A stretch of 64,000 nucleotides of DNA from Pseudobutyrivibrio ruminis (GCA_015057315.1 SVER01000008.1:39710-103709), one strand, 5' to 3'; shown: positions 1 to 9,361, counted from the stretch's first letter. Made by a program: numbers and translations. Notes: generated by a model from the sequence alone, not told the origin.

Positions 1-1900
1 ATTTTTGAGTGTATACTTTTGTACTAAGTGCAACTTCATTGAAGCCTGTATTTGTCTGTTCAAAAAATACAGTTCTGCTCTGGCTGTTGTATTGTCTCAC
101 TGCATCAATGATTCCATATCTTGCCTTTTCAAACTCAGAAGTTTTGTCTCCAGTAAATGCACATGTAACAAGATGCTTCTTATCTTCAATTTCAGACTTA
201 TTATTCTTAACCTTTCTACAAAAAGCTTTGTCTTCTTCGTTAGTTAATGAGTCTATTTGTTCATCTGTAAAATTAGCAACCTTTTCATGAATATTTAATA
301 CTTCCATTAATACATCACAGTTAAGAGCGAAATCCTGTATTCTCTGTTGAAGCTGGCCTGCAGATTTATCAATGGCTTCACCAGAGAACATAGAGGACTC
401 TTTGTTATAATCAAAGAATAACTGGTAGATATTTCTCTTGTTTGGATCTGATGATGTACCATTATTTGCTGTTGAACCAAGTACTGCAGCGGCATCTGAA
501 AGCTTTGAGAAAATGTGTGAGCCACTATTAATCCATTGGTCTGGTGAGCCAATTTTCTTAGCAATATTTACTAGCATACTGGTTTCGCTAATTTTACCTG
601 AGGAATTCTTGTTTCTAACATTGTATATTTCCTGGGCTAGGGTTGTACAACTGTTAGTAAATGAATCAAGAGCTTGACCAGTGGTGCCAATTGCATTTAC
701 TATGATATCCACTCGCTTATTTGATGAAAGAAGTTGCTCTGTCTTATGTTGAGCCTCGTCAATACGTTTTAGCACTGCTTCATTAGGGTCTTGTTGCGGG
801 GGATCTAAATGCATAGCTTTCAGTACTATATTTTTTACGGTGTCCCCAATGATAGCGCCACCTGGCATTTTGGCAATTGCCTTATCTAAAGCCATAGAAT
901 AAGCCTTTTTAATGATTGGAGGAAGATCTCCGCTAGGCATTTCTTTTTTTACTTCCTCTGTAGAATCTATAGAGTCAGCGTTTTCTGCAATTACACCAGT
1001 TCCATCTTTATTTAAATTGCTAAAGAAATCAAGAATTTCTTCTAAAGAAGCAGATTCTTCAATTCTCTTCGCTTCATACAAATCATATAGTGTTTGGTTT
1101 TCTGCCTTAATAATTTTTTGCATTTCTTCGGCAGTATAATCAGTCTTAGATTTTTCAACACCTTTGTCGTAGGTAGTTTCAGTCCAAGTGCCATCCAGAT
1201 TATATGTGCGCTCCGAATTTAAAATTGATGGTGTGACTTTTACTTCGCCAGCTTTCTGTGTAACATTATCGTTACCGGCTATCTTTGGTGGATGGATTAA
1301 TAATCCTGGAGTAAGAATTTTTTCTACAAAGCGTCCATCAGAGTAAAAGATACGCTCTACTTCAAGTCTACCCTCTCTTACATATTTACGCACCAGAGCG
1401 CCATCTACAACCTCTTCCTTAACAAAAGTATCAGTGCATTTTACAGGATTTTCAACATCCATTTTAGCAACAAGAACATCTAATGCTTCTTTATCTGTTG
1501 TGGTGCTATTTTCGGCATCTTCTACGACAGCATCATCTACTACTACCTCATCTACGGCTACCTCATCTGCAACATTCATCTCTGTAACTTGCACATCTGC
1601 GGCTACTGTATTAGCTTCTTCTGTAGCAGAAGTCTCAGCTTCATTTTCAGTAACCATTTCATTCATAACATCATTTGTGTTAACTTCATCAGTAGCTTCT
1701 TGTGTATTCTCAAATGTGACTACTGTATTTTCCTGTATAATCTCAGGTGCGTAATAATCAGTGCTAGGATTTTCAGCTTCAATAACCTGTTCAATTGGTT
1801 CTGCTTCTGCGGCAAAAGCTACAGATGAAAGTGTTGACATTGACATTACAGCGGCTAACCCGCCAGCGAATAAACGAATCTTTAACATTCTCTTTTTCAT
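1..1900 (-). CDS. Secreted protein of unknown function (truncated by window edge)
   Basis: The frame is open from an ATG at the 1900 end to base 2, giving 633 residues without a stop, so the C-terminus lies outside the window. The start is preceded by TTGGAGG. The first ~31 residues form a Sec signal peptide (Lys/Arg start, hydrophobic core, AFA before AEAEP). Residues ~32-130 are acidic and rich in Thr, Val, Glu and Asp, like a stalk or linker. Two short segments near 170-225 share the pattern Y-x-D-G-x-(F/W) (FYSDGRF, YNLDGTW). The rest looks helical, with no obvious membrane span or LPxTG motif in view. I do not recognise a family. It is transcribed away from the STAS-kinase gene; the two share a ~220-bp upstream region. 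Confidence 0.8.
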   Translation of the reverse strand, partial: MKKRMLKIRLFAGGLAAVMSMSTLSSVAFAAEAEPIEQVIEAENPSTDYYAPEIIQENTVVTFENTQEATDEVNTNDVMNEMVTENEAETSATEEANTVAADVQVTEMNVADEVAVDEVVVDDAVVEDAENSTTTDKEALDVLVAKMDVENPVKCTDTFVKEEVVDGALVRKYVREGRLEVERIFYSDGRFVEKILTPGLLIHPPKIAGNDNVTQKAGEVKVTPSILNSERTYNLDGTWTETTYDKGVEKSKTDYTAEEMQKIIKAENQTLYDLYEAKRIEESASLEEILDFFSNLNKDGTGVIAENADSIDSTEEVKKEMPSGDLPPIIKKAYSMALDKAIAKMPGGAIIGDTVKNIVLKAMHLDPPQQDPNEAVLKRIDEAQHKTEQLLSSNKRVDIIVNAIGTTGQALDSFTNSCTTLAQEIYNVRNKNSSGKISETSMLVNIAKKIGSPDQWINSGSHIFSKLSDAAAVLGSTANNGTSSDPNKRNIYQLFFDYNKESSMFSGEAIDKSAGQLQQRIQDFALNCDVLMEVLNIHEKVANFTDEQIDSLTNEEDKAFCRKVKNNKSEIEDKKHLVTCAFTGDKTSEFEKARYGIIDAVRQYNSQSRTVFFEQTNTGFNEVALSTKVYTQK

Positions 1901-1970
1901 ATCTCTTGACCTCCAAAATAAAAAAACGTTGATAGTTTCTTAATCGATTAAGTTCGTGTTGTTGAGCCAT

Positions 1971-2004
1971 ATAATAAACGGTGGAATGTCACAAAAGTGT
2001 CACA
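1971..2004 (-). promoter_or_regulatory. Candidate promoter with 11-bp-period direct repeats
   Basis: Read on the minus strand, two GTGACA hexamers (plus-strand TGTCAC at 1987-1992 and 1998-2003) lie one helical turn apart and end 10 bp before a TATTAT -10 box (1971-1976), so they cover the -35 region of the secreted-protein gene. Hexamers with an 11-bp period at -35 are typical of OmpR-type response regulator sites; the assignment is inference. A similar arrangement, in the opposite motif orientation, precedes the HtrA gene (27030-27062). Confidence 0.4.
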
Positions 2005-2126
2005 GTGGGGAAAATAAATGAATTACTGAAAAAAGTGTGAAACAGAGGTAGAAGGGTTTGTTTTCAGAAAATAATGATAATATAATCATAATAACAGAAA
2101 CTACTACGGGAAAAGGCGGAAATGTA

Positions 2127-3290
2127 ATGGAGGAACCAGAAATAATGAATATATTTTATGATTCTGAGAATAAAGACCTTACTATATACCTTCCTCAAAC
2201 TGTTGATAGTAATAACAATGAAGAAGTTCTTAAAGAAATAAAAGAGGCAATTGCGGCATATTTTGCAGAAGAAAAGAATGGCTTTTTATATTTAGACGCT
2301 AAGGATACCAAATATATGAGTAGTGCCGGTATCAGGGTAATCATTATTTTAAGAAAGACTATAGAAAATTTAGCCATAATTAATACTGAACAAATGTTAT
2401 ATGAAACTCTTAGCTTAACAGGAGTCTGTGGAATAGTAAATGTTTTGCCACCTATAAAAGAGTTTTCTATTGAAAACTTCGAGATAATCGGAGGCGGAGA
2501 GAATAGCAAAGTATATCGTATTAATGATGACAAAATTTGTAAGCTATTTTCTTCTAAGAATACTCTTAAGGATGTGCTCAGAGAAAAAAACATGAGTTAT
2601 AAGGCTATTGAATTTGGGATACCAACAGCTTTGAGTTTTCAAGTGATTAAATCAGGGGAGCAATACGGACTGATATACGAAATGCTGGATTATAGAACTC
2701 TTAGCGAGATACTAATAGATGACTTTGAAAAGATGGATAGGGTTTGTACAGATTATGTGAAGTTCTTAGATGAAATAAACAGTGTGGTGATACCTGGTCT
2801 CGTAGATGCTAAAGACGTATATGAAAATAAAGTTCTTAATAGAATTGATGGGTACATAGAACCAGCATATATGCAAAAGTTGCGTAGTATTTTTGATGCA
2901 ATCCCAGAAGGAAATGGGTTTGTTCATGGAGATCTTCATTTTGCAAATCTATTTAAGACAGATGAAGGTATGATGATTATAGATATGGATTCGGCAAAAA
3001 GTGGGGATAGAGTATGGGAAATGGCGGCAATGTATAGCACTTTCATGGGTTTTAGATTAATCAGTTCTACTGATGTGGTTCACTTAGGAAGTATAGAAAA
3101 CTATCCTGTTATATTTGAAAAGATTCTGGATATCTGGAATAGAAATAAGGGCTATGACAAAGATACCTTACTAAAGAATATTACATCTTTATCTCTTGCA
3201 AGAGTGCTTTGTTATGCAATAAGTCATAATGTAGATGAAGAAAAAACTGAGCTTGTAAAAAAAGAACTATTTCAAATCTTAGATAAGTGA
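2127..3290 (+). CDS. STAS domain fused to an aminoglycoside-phosphotransferase-like kinase
   Basis: This is a 387-residue protein from ATG 2127, with an AGGCGG-like ribosome site upstream; a longer in-frame TTG start at 2058 has no site. Residues ~5-100 look like a STAS domain (alternating strands and helices, with the YMSSAGIRV segment where anti-sigma antagonists carry the regulatory Ser). Residues ~115-380 are a protein-kinase-like phosphotransferase: Gly-rich loop IGGGENSKVY, lysine in KICKLF, catalytic HGDLHFANLF at ~265, metal-binding IDMDSA at ~283. The fold matches the APH/TIGR02172 type. Substrate is unknown. It overlaps the next gene by 4 nt, so it is probably co-transcribed with the ABC exporter and may regulate it or act on its cargo (inference). 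Confidence 0.82.
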   Translation: MEEPEIMNIFYDSENKDLTIYLPQTVDSNNNEEVLKEIKEAIAAYFAEEKNGFLYLDAKDTKYMSSAGIRVIIILRKTIENLAIINTEQMLYETLSLTGVCGIVNVLPPIKEFSIENFEIIGGGENSKVYRINDDKICKLFSSKNTLKDVLREKNMSYKAIEFGIPTALSFQVIKSGEQYGLIYEMLDYRTLSEILIDDFEKMDRVCTDYVKFLDEINSVVIPGLVDAKDVYENKVLNRIDGYIEPAYMQKLRSIFDAIPEGNGFVHGDLHFANLFKTDEGMMIIDMDSAKSGDRVWEMAAMYSTFMGFRLISSTDVVHLGSIENYPVIFEKILDIWNRNKGYDKDTLLKNITSLSLARVLCYAISHNVDEEKTELVKKELFQILDK

Positions 3291-5083
3291 TTTGCCGGGA
3301 AGGAGTCGTTACGAAAACTATAGTTCAACTTTGGAAATACTCATATAAATATAAACACTGCTTGGTGATGTTGCTTTTGTTTGTTTGTCTGGGGGCTTAT
3401 CTTCAAATCTTGATACCACAGTATATGGCAGCTGTATTAGATGGGGTATTGAGTGAAAAGCCTTTGGATTATATTGCCAGAGCCTGTGGGGTGACAGGCC
3501 TATTGTCACTTGTATTGGTGGTTCAGGGAATAGGAGAAGGATATTTTGTGTCTAGATGGTCTGCAGGAGTTACTAAGAATCTTACAGATCAGTTATTCAG
3601 GCGGATTCTTTCCTTTGAAAGCACTGATATGGATCATTTTGGTCAGGCTACTACTTTGACGAGGCTTACAACAGATGCATCCAACCTTAGGAGAGCCCTT
3701 CAAATGATACATAGCCTTTTGATGTGTCCTTTGCTTGTGGTGTTCTCATGGATTTCCGCTTTTAGAATCAGCAAAGATCTGTCAAAAGTGTTTCTAATGG
3801 TAATCCCTGTACTTGCAGTGATATTGGTATTTATAATCGCTAGAAGCCGTATATATTATAGAAAAATGTTGATTCATTATGATGAAATGAATCAGTGCCT
3901 TTCTGAGAATATTCGTGGTATGAGAACTGTAAAATCATACGCCAGAGAGGATGAACAAGAGACCTTATTCAATAATATTGCAGAAAATCTGATGCATAGT
4001 AGCCTGTCAGCAGAAAGGCTTGCGGTTTTAAATAATCCATTTTCGAAAATGGCTATTAATATGTCAGTACTTGCACTGACATGGCTTGGTGGAAGAAGAA
4101 TCATAGAAGGAGTTCTATCGGTAGGAGATTTATTCTGTCTCATCTCCTATGCAAATCAAATACTGTATCAGATTTTAATAATCTCCATGATATTGGTGCC
4201 ACTTATTACTAGCAGGATTTGTTTGGACAGAATAATTGAAATGGTAGAGTGGAAAGATAAGCCTGTAGATATTAGGGATTTACAAGAAGATAAACCTATT
4301 GAAAAAGACCATGCTTTCAACAATTCTTCTGATGCAATCCCAGAAATCTCAATTAAAAATCTTTGCTTTTCATATCCATCTGATGGTACATTATCAGATT
4401 TGCTTAAAGACATCAACGGTGATATTTATGCAGGTGAATTGATTGGAATCACAGGCACAGGCGGTGCAGGTAAAACAACACTGGTTAAATTAATAATGGG
4501 ATTGTACAAGCCTACATCTGGGGCTGTGTATATAAGGGGCAAGCACGTCTTTTCCTATAAATCAGATAACAGGATGAAACTATTTGGATATGTTCCACAA
4601 AAACCTCAGCTTTTTACAGGAACCATCAAGGAGAATCTTGTGTTTGGCATACCTGACCCAGGAAGGGAAGAGCTTGATAAGGCTTCGGAAAATGCCTGTA
4701 TAGATGAATATATTAAAAATCAGTCTGATGGATATGAAAGTCTTATAACAGAAGGCGGTAAAAATCTGTCAGGAGGTCAAAGGCAGCGCATGTGCTTAGC
4801 CAGAGCCTTACTAAGGGATGCACCTATTCTGATTTTGGATAATATGACTAGCGCACTTGATCGTATCACTGAGGAAAAAGTGGTTCGAAAGTTAAAAGAG
4901 GAGTATGCAGATAAAACCAGGATAGTGATAAGTGATAGAATATCCACAATTAAAAATTCAGATAGGATAATCGTCATGAATCGTGGAAGGATTGAAGGGA
5001 TTGGAACCCATGAAGAGCTTCTACAAAGCTGCAATCTATATAAAGTGATAGCTGAAACTCAAAAAGGACAGATAGATGATTGA
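3287..5083 (+). CDS. ABC exporter subunit with degenerate ATPase site
   Basis: A 598-residue half-transporter: six-helix membrane domain (~20-320) then a nucleotide-binding domain. Walker A GTGGAGKTT is near 390 and signature LSGGQ near 493. The residue after the Walker B Asp is Asn (LILDNMTSALD, ~520) instead of catalytic Glu, and the H-loop His is Asp (VISDRIS, ~549). This is the pattern of the degenerate partner in heterodimeric exporters (BmrC/TM287 type). The GTG start overlaps the upstream stop; an AAGGAG at 3300 lies just inside the frame but no standard start follows it closely, so the exact start is uncertain. It overlaps the partner gene by 8 nt. Confidence 0.9.
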   Translation: MICREGVVTKTIVQLWKYSYKYKHCLVMLLLFVCLGAYLQILIPQYMAAVLDGVLSEKPLDYIARACGVTGLLSLVLVVQGIGEGYFVSRWSAGVTKNLTDQLFRRILSFESTDMDHFGQATTLTRLTTDASNLRRALQMIHSLLMCPLLVVFSWISAFRISKDLSKVFLMVIPVLAVILVFIIARSRIYYRKMLIHYDEMNQCLSENIRGMRTVKSYAREDEQETLFNNIAENLMHSSLSAERLAVLNNPFSKMAINMSVLALTWLGGRRIIEGVLSVGDLFCLISYANQILYQILIISMILVPLITSRICLDRIIEMVEWKDKPVDIRDLQEDKPIEKDHAFNNSSDAIPEISIKNLCFSYPSDGTLSDLLKDINGDIYAGELIGITGTGGAGKTTLVKLIMGLYKPTSGAVYIRGKHVFSYKSDNRMKLFGYVPQKPQLFTGTIKENLVFGIPDPGREELDKASENACIDEYIKNQSDGYESLITEGGKNLSGGQRQRMCLARALLRDAPILILDNMTSALDRITEEKVVRKLKEEYADKTRIVISDRISTIKNSDRIIVMNRGRIEGIGTHEELLQSCNLYKVIAETQKGQIDD

Positions 5084-6890
5084 AAAGAAAAGTAACAGAC
5101 CACAAAATATAAAAAGCACAGGGATGCGCCTGTTGCGAATGAGTATGAAATATAAGTTTCGCTTGTTCGCAGCCTGTGTCTGTATGGCTATTAGTTCTGC
5201 AGCTACAGTTAGGGGTACATATTATTTGAAGCCTATGGTTGATGATTATTTTGTGCCACTTATAGGACAGAGTGGGATAGATACAGGATTGCTTACTACA
5301 ATAGGGGCTTTTTTGCGGGGGGAGGAGTCACCTCTTTGGGGTGCAGTAAAGCTGATGCTTTTGATGGCTATAGCCTATACTATCAGTATGATAGCTGCAC
5401 TAATCGAGGAACAGTTGATGGTTTCCATTGGAAATAAGATGTTACTTGATTTAAGAAAAGAGCTTTATAGTCGCATCCTAAGACAACCTCTTTCAGCAGT
5501 GGAATCCAAGCCAGCAGGGGCTTTGATGAGTAGCTTTACCAATGACATGGATGGCTTGGGAAATATGTTGCGACGAAGTCTGCCTTATATGGTTAATGGT
5601 ACTGTAACCTGTGTTGCTATTTTTATTACAATGCTTAGGGTTCATGTCTGGCTTGCACTGGTTACACTGTTTACTGTATTGATGATAATACCAATCCTTA
5701 ATTGGCTTGCAAAAAAAAGCATGAAGCATACAGCAAAGAGCCAAGTGAGCCTTATGGAACTAAACAGTATCGCAGGAGAATATTTACAGAGTCAGGAATT
5801 TATTCGTATTTCAGGGATGGAAAATCAGGTATATGAAAAATATGCAGATAGCAATAAAAAGCTTTTTGAAAACACATTTAGTGCAGGTGTTTTTAGTAAT
5901 GGAATATTCTCTGTAACAAATGGCATCAATCAGCTTGGCTACGCAATAGTTCTGATGGCAGGTGCAACAATGGCTCTTATGGGTGCAGCTCAGATAGGTA
6001 CAGTAGCATTGATAGCACAGTATTATTCCCAGTTTTATAAACCACTTACTGATATGACCAAGCAGATAAGCAATATACTAAGTGCTCTTGCAGGCGCTGA
6101 GCGAATATTCAATGTGATGGATGTTCCGTTGGAAGAAGATGATGGAAAAAGAATCCTTGATTTAGCATCAGCTAAAGGGCAGATAGTAATGGAAAATATT
6201 ACATTTGGATACAATCATGATAAAGAAGTGCTTAAAGGGGTTAACTTAGATATTCACTCTGGTGAGAAGGTAGCAGTATTAGGTACAACCGGTGCAGGTA
6301 AAACAACCCTTATAAGCCTTTTGAATCGTTTATATGAAATATGGGATGGCACTCTCAAGTTTGATGGAATACCAATGAAGGATATTAACAAAAAAAGCCT
6401 TAGAAGGGCCATAGTTACAGTATCCCAGGATACCCATCTATTTACAGGAACAGTGGCGGATAATTTGCGCTTCGGCAAAAGTGATGCTACTGATGATGAA
6501 TTATGGGAAGCAGCAAGACTGGTTGGTGCAGATTTCTTTATCAGTCATCTTCCAAAGGGGATGGAGACTATGGTTTGTGAGGGAAGCGACAACCTGAGTC
6601 AGGGTGAGCGGCAATTGCTTTCTATTACAAGGGCTGCTGTTGCCAATGCACCTGTGCTGATTTTGGATGAGGCTACAAGTTCGATTGATACTTACACCGA
6701 AAAGAAAATAAATGAAGCTTTAGATATGTTAATGAAAGGACGGACAGTCCTTGTAATAGCCCATCGTCTAACTACTGTTCAAAATGCTGACAAAATTGTA
6801 GTAATGGATAAGGGAAGGATAGTAGAGATGGGAAGTAGTGCAGAGCTGATTCAAAAAAAGGGTTATTATTATCGTTTGATAAATGCTTAG
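5076..6890 (+). CDS. ABC exporter subunit with consensus ATPase residues
   Basis: A 604-residue half-transporter, the likely heterodimer partner of the preceding gene. The N-terminal ~340 residues carry six membrane segments; an extra hydrophilic stretch near 60-80 separates the first two. The ATPase domain has Walker A GTTGAGKTT (~403), signature LSQGE (~506), Walker B with Glu (LILDEATSSID, ~528) and an intact H-loop (VIAHRLTTV). It therefore supplies the catalytic Glu and His that the partner lacks, while its own signature is slightly off consensus. Such pairs export drugs, peptides or lipids; the cargo cannot be read from sequence. The ATG lies inside the end of the upstream gene. Confidence 0.92.
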   Translation: MIEKKSNRPQNIKSTGMRLLRMSMKYKFRLFAACVCMAISSAATVRGTYYLKPMVDDYFVPLIGQSGIDTGLLTTIGAFLRGEESPLWGAVKLMLLMAIAYTISMIAALIEEQLMVSIGNKMLLDLRKELYSRILRQPLSAVESKPAGALMSSFTNDMDGLGNMLRRSLPYMVNGTVTCVAIFITMLRVHVWLALVTLFTVLMIIPILNWLAKKSMKHTAKSQVSLMELNSIAGEYLQSQEFIRISGMENQVYEKYADSNKKLFENTFSAGVFSNGIFSVTNGINQLGYAIVLMAGATMALMGAAQIGTVALIAQYYSQFYKPLTDMTKQISNILSALAGAERIFNVMDVPLEEDDGKRILDLASAKGQIVMENITFGYNHDKEVLKGVNLDIHSGEKVAVLGTTGAGKTTLISLLNRLYEIWDGTLKFDGIPMKDINKKSLRRAIVTVSQDTHLFTGTVADNLRFGKSDATDDELWEAARLVGADFFISHLPKGMETMVCEGSDNLSQGERQLLSITRAAVANAPVLILDEATSSIDTYTEKKINEALDMLMKGRTVLVIAHRLTTVQNADKIVVMDKGRIVEMGSSAELIQKKGYYYRLINA

Positions 6891-6912
6891 GGTGAGAGAA
6901 AGGAGTTAGACT

Positions 6913-7461
6913 ATGGAATTAGGATTAGTTGAAGGAACTGTAAAGCTTTGCGAGCATGATAGCGAGTGGGCAGATGAAGCAGCTCGTACAATAGAGTATT
7001 TGAAGCAGTTGCTAAAGGATCAGGATATTTTGGAATATCAGCATGTGGGAAGCACCTCAATAAACGGGATTCCAGCAAAGCCTATTATTGATATTGCTGC
7101 GGCTATATCTGATGAAAGCGTTGTAGAAAAATGCAAAGATACTTTTGAGGCAGAAGGTTTTAAGTATCTTGGAAAAGTTCAGGACGATGATTGGATGTAC
7201 TATATTGGACATCCTGGTCAAAATGATAGAACACATCACGTACACCTTGTTACTGCAGGTTCTAGAACATGGAAGGCATATATTGCATTTAGAGATTATT
7301 TAAATACTTTTCCAGATGAAGCAAAGAAGTATGAAGATATAAAGCGAAAGGCAGCTGAACAAAATATTAATAAGAGAAAAGAATATCATAAAATGAAATC
7401 ACCGGTTATTGAAGAACTGGAAATGAAGGCAATTGAATGGTTTGATGCAAAGGATAGGTAG
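6913..7461 (+). CDS. GrpB family protein (UPF0157, nucleotidyltransferase fold)
   Basis: A 182-residue protein, the usual length for the GrpB/UPF0157 family. Its hallmark is the segment QHVGSTSI at ~45 followed by GIPAKPIIDIA, which resembles the GS...D core of nucleotidyltransferases. A later HHVHLV segment is also typical. Molecular function of the family is not firmly known. The start is supported by AAAGGAG upstream. It is 22 nt from the ABC gene and 3 nt from the next gene, so it belongs to the same run. Confidence 0.88.
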   Translation: MELGLVEGTVKLCEHDSEWADEAARTIEYLKQLLKDQDILEYQHVGSTSINGIPAKPIIDIAAAISDESVVEKCKDTFEAEGFKYLGKVQDDDWMYYIGHPGQNDRTHHVHLVTAGSRTWKAYIAFRDYLNTFPDEAKKYEDIKRKAAEQNINKRKEYHKMKSPVIEELEMKAIEWFDAKDR

Positions 7462-7464
7462 AAT

Positions 7465-8106
7465 ATGATACCTAATAAATATTTAGAAGAAATGAGAAGA
7501 AATCTCAGGCTGCGCTCTAGAACTGCTAATGGAATTGTGGATACTTCTGCAAGCAAAGGCAAGGAAAAGATAGTGTTAATAACTAGCGGTGATAAAGCCT
7601 CTGAGTTAGCTCATAAAAATTTTGAGGATGCAATAAATTACGCCTGGGATATGAGAGATGCGCCACTTTCGTCGCCGGAAGATATAAGAAAAATAATAGA
7701 GCATCTTGGCCTTATAATTAACAGAGGAATTGTGAAGGAAGAAAATTTAATCAGAGTTCTGGATTCTGATAAATATGCTTATGTGAAAGTGGCTAAGATG
7801 AAAGAACATATGGAATGGTTTTATCCAAAGCTGTTTGAAAGGCTTATGCAATCTCCAGGCGACCCAGTGGAGGAAGCTGCTTTTACAGAGTTTCAAATAG
7901 ATATTAGGGGACATTATTTTGCCGATGGATGTGGAAAAACTTCTATGGTAAGTGCAGCATGGGTATTGTTTCGCAGAAATCATCCGCTAATGGAATATAT
8001 AGGCGGCCGTGATGCATTTTATTCCCATACTTATACTGGCACAACAAAAACAGAAGATGAGGTATATGAGGAGTTTCTTGAGTATTACAGGAGCCTTTTT
8101 AAATAA
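7465..8106 (+). CDS. Fic-like protein with altered active-site motif
   Basis: A 213-residue protein. Around residue 150 it has HYFADGCGKTS, which aligns with the Fic motif HxFx(D/E)GNGR, except that Asn-Gly-Arg is replaced by Cys-Gly-Lys. The surrounding pattern is Fic-like: a long helix before the motif (EEAAFTEFQIDIRG) and a hydrophobic helix after it (MVSAAWVLFRRNHPL). Fic enzymes transfer AMP or other nucleotide parts onto proteins; here the conserved His and acidic residue are kept but the anion-binding Asn and Arg are changed, so activity is uncertain. It ends the operon just before a terminator. An unrelated fold with a chance match is possible. Confidence 0.6.
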   Translation: MIPNKYLEEMRRNLRLRSRTANGIVDTSASKGKEKIVLITSGDKASELAHKNFEDAINYAWDMRDAPLSSPEDIRKIIEHLGLIINRGIVKEENLIRVLDSDKYAYVKVAKMKEHMEWFYPKLFERLMQSPGDPVEEAAFTEFQIDIRGHYFADGCGKTSMVSAAWVLFRRNHPLMEYIGGRDAFYSHTYTGTTKTEDEVYEEFLEYYRSLFK

Positions 8107-8139
8107 TGTGTTTGAAGTATACAGGTATTTTAAGTTTTC

Positions 8140-8168
8140 AGGGGAGTTGTTAGCTCCCCTGCTTTTTT
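8140..8168 (+). terminator. Rho-independent terminator
   Basis: Stem AGGGGAG (8140-8146) pairs with CTCCCCT (8154-8160), followed by GCTTTTTT. It closes the operon starting at 2127. Its T run overlaps the stop codon of the converging gene. Confidence 0.88.
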
Positions 8169-9255
8169 AGATAGAGATATTGCCAGCTGTTAGATTCGCG
8201 CTGCAATCAGTGAGAAGTTCATTGATAAGATTTTTTACAGATAGGATTTCTTTTACTCTGGATGCATTTTCTCCACAGAAGAATAATCCTTCTTCACGGT
8301 TGCCTTCCACAGCAGCAATAAGAGCTCGACTGATGCAGTAAGGCACCTTGTCACCTTTTGGGCAGGCGGTAAGGCAGTTGTTGCATTTTTCAGCAAAGAA
8401 GGTCTTGCCCTTTTCCAGGCTTTGCAGCAGAGGGGTGTATACAGCTCTTGCTGGCATGCCTACTGGGCTTTTGATGATTCTTATATCATCAGGAGTGCTA
8501 TCTACAATCACCTGCTTAAATGTATCTGAGGCATCACATTCATCTGTAGCAATAAATCTTGTACCAATTTGCACACCGTCAGCACCGGCATTTATAGCAT
8601 CTGCCATATCTTTGCCAGTAAATATTCCACCACCTAGGAACACTCTGATTTTCTTATGAAATTTCTCTTCAAAAGGTTTGATGACCTCCAACACTTCCTT
8701 TAGGATATCTAAGTTTTCCTGGCAGGTATCTTCTTCAAGATTTTCTCTTGAAAATCCCAGGTGTCCACCAGCCTTGTGACCTTCGATTACTATGAAGTCA
8801 GGCAGTATGCCGGATTTTTGGGAGAATGTTTTGCATAGAAGCAGGGCAGCCTTTTTGCTTGAAACGATTGGGGCAAAAAGTGTGTTTGTATTCTTTACAA
8901 GCTCTGCCAGCTTTAAAGGAAGGCCAGCGCCTGATATGATGGCATCTGCTCCAGCAGCGATGGCTGCTTTTACAGTCTCTTCATAGTGGCTGACTGCAAC
9001 CATGATGTTTACACCAATCAATCCCTTGCCTCCAGATATTTCCTTTGCTTTTTTGATATGCTCCTTTAGGGCGCGGATGTTGGCTTCAAATGGGTTTTTA
9101 AGGAAATCAGGCTCCTTAAAGCCAATGTTTACAGAGCTGATTACACCCATGCAACCTTCTTTGGCTACATTACCAGCCAGCTCTGAAAGGGATACGCCTA
9201 TTCCCATCCCTCCTTGGATAATTCCATGTGCTAGTTCTTTTCCATTAATATTCAT
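8167..9255 (-). CDS. Nitronate monooxygenase / NPD family flavoprotein
   Basis: A 362-residue TIM-barrel flavoprotein of the 2-nitropropane dioxygenase/FabK-like family. It has the N-terminal GGMGIGVS, the ISGAGLP segment, the EGHKAGGHLGF FMN/active-site segment and the ADGVQIGTRFIATDE segment. A C-terminal Cys-rich tail (CNNCLTACPKGDK) is seen in many clostridial members. It is probably FMN-dependent and cytosolic; nitronate oxidation or an enoyl-ACP-related reduction cannot be told apart here. GGAG precedes the ATG at 9255. It is a single gene, divergent from the lipoprotein at 9412. Confidence 0.85.
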   Translation of the reverse strand: MNINGKELAHGIIQGGMGIGVSLSELAGNVAKEGCMGVISSVNIGFKEPDFLKNPFEANIRALKEHIKKAKEISGGKGLIGVNIMVAVSHYEETVKAAIAAGADAIISGAGLPLKLAELVKNTNTLFAPIVSSKKAALLLCKTFSQKSGILPDFIVIEGHKAGGHLGFSRENLEEDTCQENLDILKEVLEVIKPFEEKFHKKIRVFLGGGIFTGKDMADAINAGADGVQIGTRFIATDECDASDTFKQVIVDSTPDDIRIIKSPVGMPARAVYTPLLQSLEKGKTFFAEKCNNCLTACPKGDKVPYCISRALIAAVEGNREEGLFFCGENASRVKEILSVKNLINELLTDCSANLTAGNISI

Positions 9256-9361
9256 GTTTTGTCTCCATAAATAGCTTTTAAATATTTAACTAAGTCATTT
9301 GAATAATACATATTACTGCTGTGTTTGTCAATTATCTAATTCAAAATATTTAATATAAATT

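Noticed and set aside
1434..1943. Plus-strand ORFs rich in Ser/Thr/Ala
   Set aside because: They are antisense to the low-complexity Thr/Val/Glu/Asp region of the secreted protein, which has a signal peptide and a good ribosome site.
2058..2126. TTG-initiated extension of the STAS-kinase
   Set aside because: There is no ribosome site, and the added residues are low-complexity; ATG 2127 is better placed.
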